From an uncultured Collinsella sp. (GTDB taxonomy: Bacteria > Actinomycetota > Coriobacteriia > Coriobacteriales > Coriobacteriaceae): DNA of 64,000 bases. Location: contig UQTU01000004.1 of NCBI GenBank assembly GCA_900544135.1, forward strand, positions 1 to 64,000, given 5' to 3'. Of the stretch, positions 62,684-64,000 are shown in pieces; within the stretch, counting starts at the first letter, position 1; every line of letters begins with the position of its first letter. The notes below the pieces were generated by a model, which had not been told where the DNA came from, did not search any database, and saw only the letters and a program-made list of their open reading frames with translations. The translations under genes were made by a program, and so were the position numbers.

Positions 62684-62729
62684 CAAGGGGCTCCCCCGTT
62701 AAAGAACGGGGGAGCCCCTTGTTGCGTTT
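62684..62729 (+). terminator. Strong terminator-like hairpin
   Basis: A perfect 17-bp stem (62684-62700 with 62705-62721) with an AAAG loop, followed by TTGCGTTTTG. It separates pcrA and the long repeat from the next operon. Confidence 0.85.
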
Positions 62730-62754
62730 TGAATGGTGCGCTTGGCTTTGATGA

Positions 62755-62782
62755 TTGATGATTTTATACGATTCAGTATAAT
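62755..62782 (+). promoter_or_regulatory. Promoter with palindrome, AbiE-like operon
   Basis: TTGATG (62755-62760) and TATAAT (62777-62782), spacer 16. TTATAC-N6-GTATAA (62764-62781) is a palindrome covering the -10 box, consistent with autoregulation by the winged-helix protein encoded next. Confidence 0.65.
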
Positions 62783-62829
62783 TTCAGATAGACGCTAAAA
62801 TGTAACCGAAATGAAAACGGTGATTGTAC

Positions 62830-63852
62830 ATGCTGATAAACTGCCTCCCAAAAAGACTCTTCTCTTTAGAGCTCGCTATCGACCCGGAGCCAGTTGAGAT
62901 GCAGATTCCTCGCATGTATCTTGAGCGGTATTCGCTTCGCTTGGCACGGCTCGGCATGTCTAAACAGGGCCGTTTTATTGTTGCGGAACCAAAGGAACCG
63001 CCCAGTGTCATTTCGGCGCGAAATCTCGTCAGTGCGGTGCGCAAGTTAGATGTTCACCCGGTGGTAATTTGCTGGGATGCTATGGATTTAGGTTTTATGC
63101 GCGCGCTTTCTTCGGAGGGAATCGCATATATCCGAGATGAGCGAAATGCGTTCCTGCCGTTTATCGGAGCCGTTATTTCCGATGAGGTGCTGGGTGCTTC
63201 TCCCGCTGCTCCGCTTTCGCCCCAATCTCAACGAATCGTCCTAAATCTCATTGCGGGACGATGGGTTGACTGCTCCGCCGGCGACCTAGCGCGTCTGTGT
63301 GGCAAAAGCGCGGCAAGCGTCAGCGGCTATCTTTCGGAAATCGCCGCTATAGCTCCTGGGTTGATTATGCGGGACGGCAAAAAGCGTATATTGTGCGACG
63401 CCGGGCTGTCGACCGAGACGTTGCTAGATGGGTTTGAGGACTATCTTCGCACGCCAGTTTTAGAGCGAATCCGGCTCAAGAAGGTTATCGAGAGAACAGA
63501 GCTACGTGCCGTTGATGCGCTGCTTTCCGGTGTGTCTGCCCTTAGCTATATGTCCGACCTTGCCCATGAAGACTCTGCTCCAACCATTGCTCTCGAAAAA
63601 TATCAGCTAGAGGCCTTGAAAGAGCATATGGGCGACAGATGGCTGGAGGCTCAGTGGTACGAACCGGCGGCAGTTGTGATTGAGGTCTGGTCGTATCCCG
63701 TGGACGCGCCGTCCGATATTAGTTTTGACGCGACGAGTTTGCAGTGTGTCGACCCGTTTTCCTTATACGTTGCTTGCGCAAAAGCAGATTACAAAGAAGA
63801 TCGTCTGCTCGACGCGGTCGAACAGCTCAGGAGGACGATATGTCAAAAGTGA
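62830..63852 (+). CDS. Winged-helix regulator, AbiEi-like antitoxin candidate
   Basis: A 340-aa protein. A central segment (QRIVLNLIAGRWVDCSAGDLARL, then CGKSAASVSGYLSEIAAI) has the pattern of a winged helix, and the C-terminal part contains FEDYLRTPVLERIRLKK and ASALSYMSDLA-like helices found in nucleotidyltransferase-linked regulators. The next gene starts inside its last 13 bases and encodes a nucleotidyltransferase, the order of AbiEi/AbiEii type IV toxin-antitoxin systems. Similarity to AbiEi itself is weak, so the call rests mainly on context. ATG 62830 is preferred over TTG 62824. Confidence 0.65.
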   Translation: MLINCLPKRLFSLELAIDPEPVEMQIPRMYLERYSLRLARLGMSKQGRFIVAEPKEPPSVISARNLVSAVRKLDVHPVVICWDAMDLGFMRALSSEGIAYIRDERNAFLPFIGAVISDEVLGASPAAPLSPQSQRIVLNLIAGRWVDCSAGDLARLCGKSAASVSGYLSEIAAIAPGLIMRDGKKRILCDAGLSTETLLDGFEDYLRTPVLERIRLKKVIERTELRAVDALLSGVSALSYMSDLAHEDSAPTIALEKYQLEALKEHMGDRWLEAQWYEPAAVVIEVWSYPVDAPSDISFDATSLQCVDPFSLYVACAKADYKEDRLLDAVEQLRRTICQK

Positions 63853-64000
63853 GGGGAATAGAGCGATTTGCCGATGCCATGAGCGGCTGTAAAGGCGGTT
63901 ACGTCCTTATTGGTGGAGGGGCCTGCAGCGTTCTATTTGACAATGAGGGCGATTCGTTTAGAGCTACTGAAGACTTGGATATCGTCGTAATTGTTGATGG
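63840..64000 (+). CDS. Nucleotidyltransferase, AbiEii-like toxin (partial)
   Basis: Only the first 53 residues are in the window. GGYVLIGGGACSVLFDNEGD is followed by FRATEDLDIVVIVD: the Gly-rich helix and the R-T-x-D-x-D pattern are those of the nucleotidyltransferase fold of AbiEii/AbiGii toxins. The gene overlaps the upstream regulator by 13 bases and is cut off by the window end. Confidence 0.75.
   Translation, partial: MSKVRGIERFADAMSGCKGGYVLIGGGACSVLFDNEGDSFRATEDLDIVVIVD

Overview
The window looks like a chromosome segment of a high-GC Gram-positive gut actinobacterium of the Coriobacteriia, most likely Collinsella (C. aerofaciens-like). This is inferred from gene content, codon use and the style of the intergenic hairpins; no 16S or other marker is present to prove it. 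Housekeeping genes are GC-rich and end mostly in C or G at third positions. A central block of about 17 kb is visibly lower and patchier in GC and carries defence genes and broken insertion sequences.

Layout. 0-3.6 kb: a small unknown protein, two overlapping GntR/UTRA regulators and a FrlB-like SIS sugar-phosphate enzyme with very strong codon bias. 3.8-13.0 kb: a complete histidine pathway, hisZ-hisG (one fused gene), hisD, hisC, hisB, hisH, hisA, hisF, hisI, hisE on the + strand, and a convergent PHP-type histidinol-phosphatase that supplies the missing step. 13.3-24.7 kb: housekeeping genes (stand-alone LarC2-like protein, YfcE-like phosphodiesterase, MazG, enolase, DivIC/FtsB, Ppx/GppA, an AAA/DUF4143 ATPase, tRNA-Leu(TAA), TPR-like protein, orphan PTS IIB with a VOC-domain protein, an OmpR-type two-component pair, DUF4342 protein).

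24.9-42.3 kb: a defence island. It holds an Abi_2 (AbiD/F) gene with a candidate abiF-type RNA in front and a poly-G frameshift at its start, an unknown gene plus XRE-ImmA/IrrE protease operon with a palindromic promoter, remnants of ISL3, IS256 and IS21 elements, a McrBC pair whose McrB has an unfamiliar N-terminal half, and a compact operon of cytosine-5 methyltransferase, LlaJI-type R1 (McrB-like AAA) and R2 (nuclease), and a Shedu (SduA) nuclease. The right edge falls directly on the stop of sduA, where a coiled-coil, sortase-anchored surface protein lacks its 5' end.

42.3-64 kb: two membrane or secreted small proteins, two metallophosphoesterases, a TacAT-like (DUF1778/GNAT) toxin-antitoxin pair with a clear promoter-operator, glutamyl-Q tRNA(Asp) synthetase, DUF2207 membrane protein, GNAT acetyltransferase, purH, a second two-component system, HipBA with twin palindromic operators, a universal stress protein, UppP, PcrA/UvrD helicase, and at the end a winged-helix regulator overlapping the start of an AbiEii-like nucleotidyltransferase (cut by the window end).

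Across the window there are several families of intergenic inverted repeats: long (95-130 bp) nested palindromes after hisF, purH and pcrA; a shorter hairpin family between convergent genes at 12.0 and 18.8 kb; and a 33-bp tandem operator-like array upstream of the DUF4143 ATPase. Functions are inferred from recognisable motifs only; no database search was possible.
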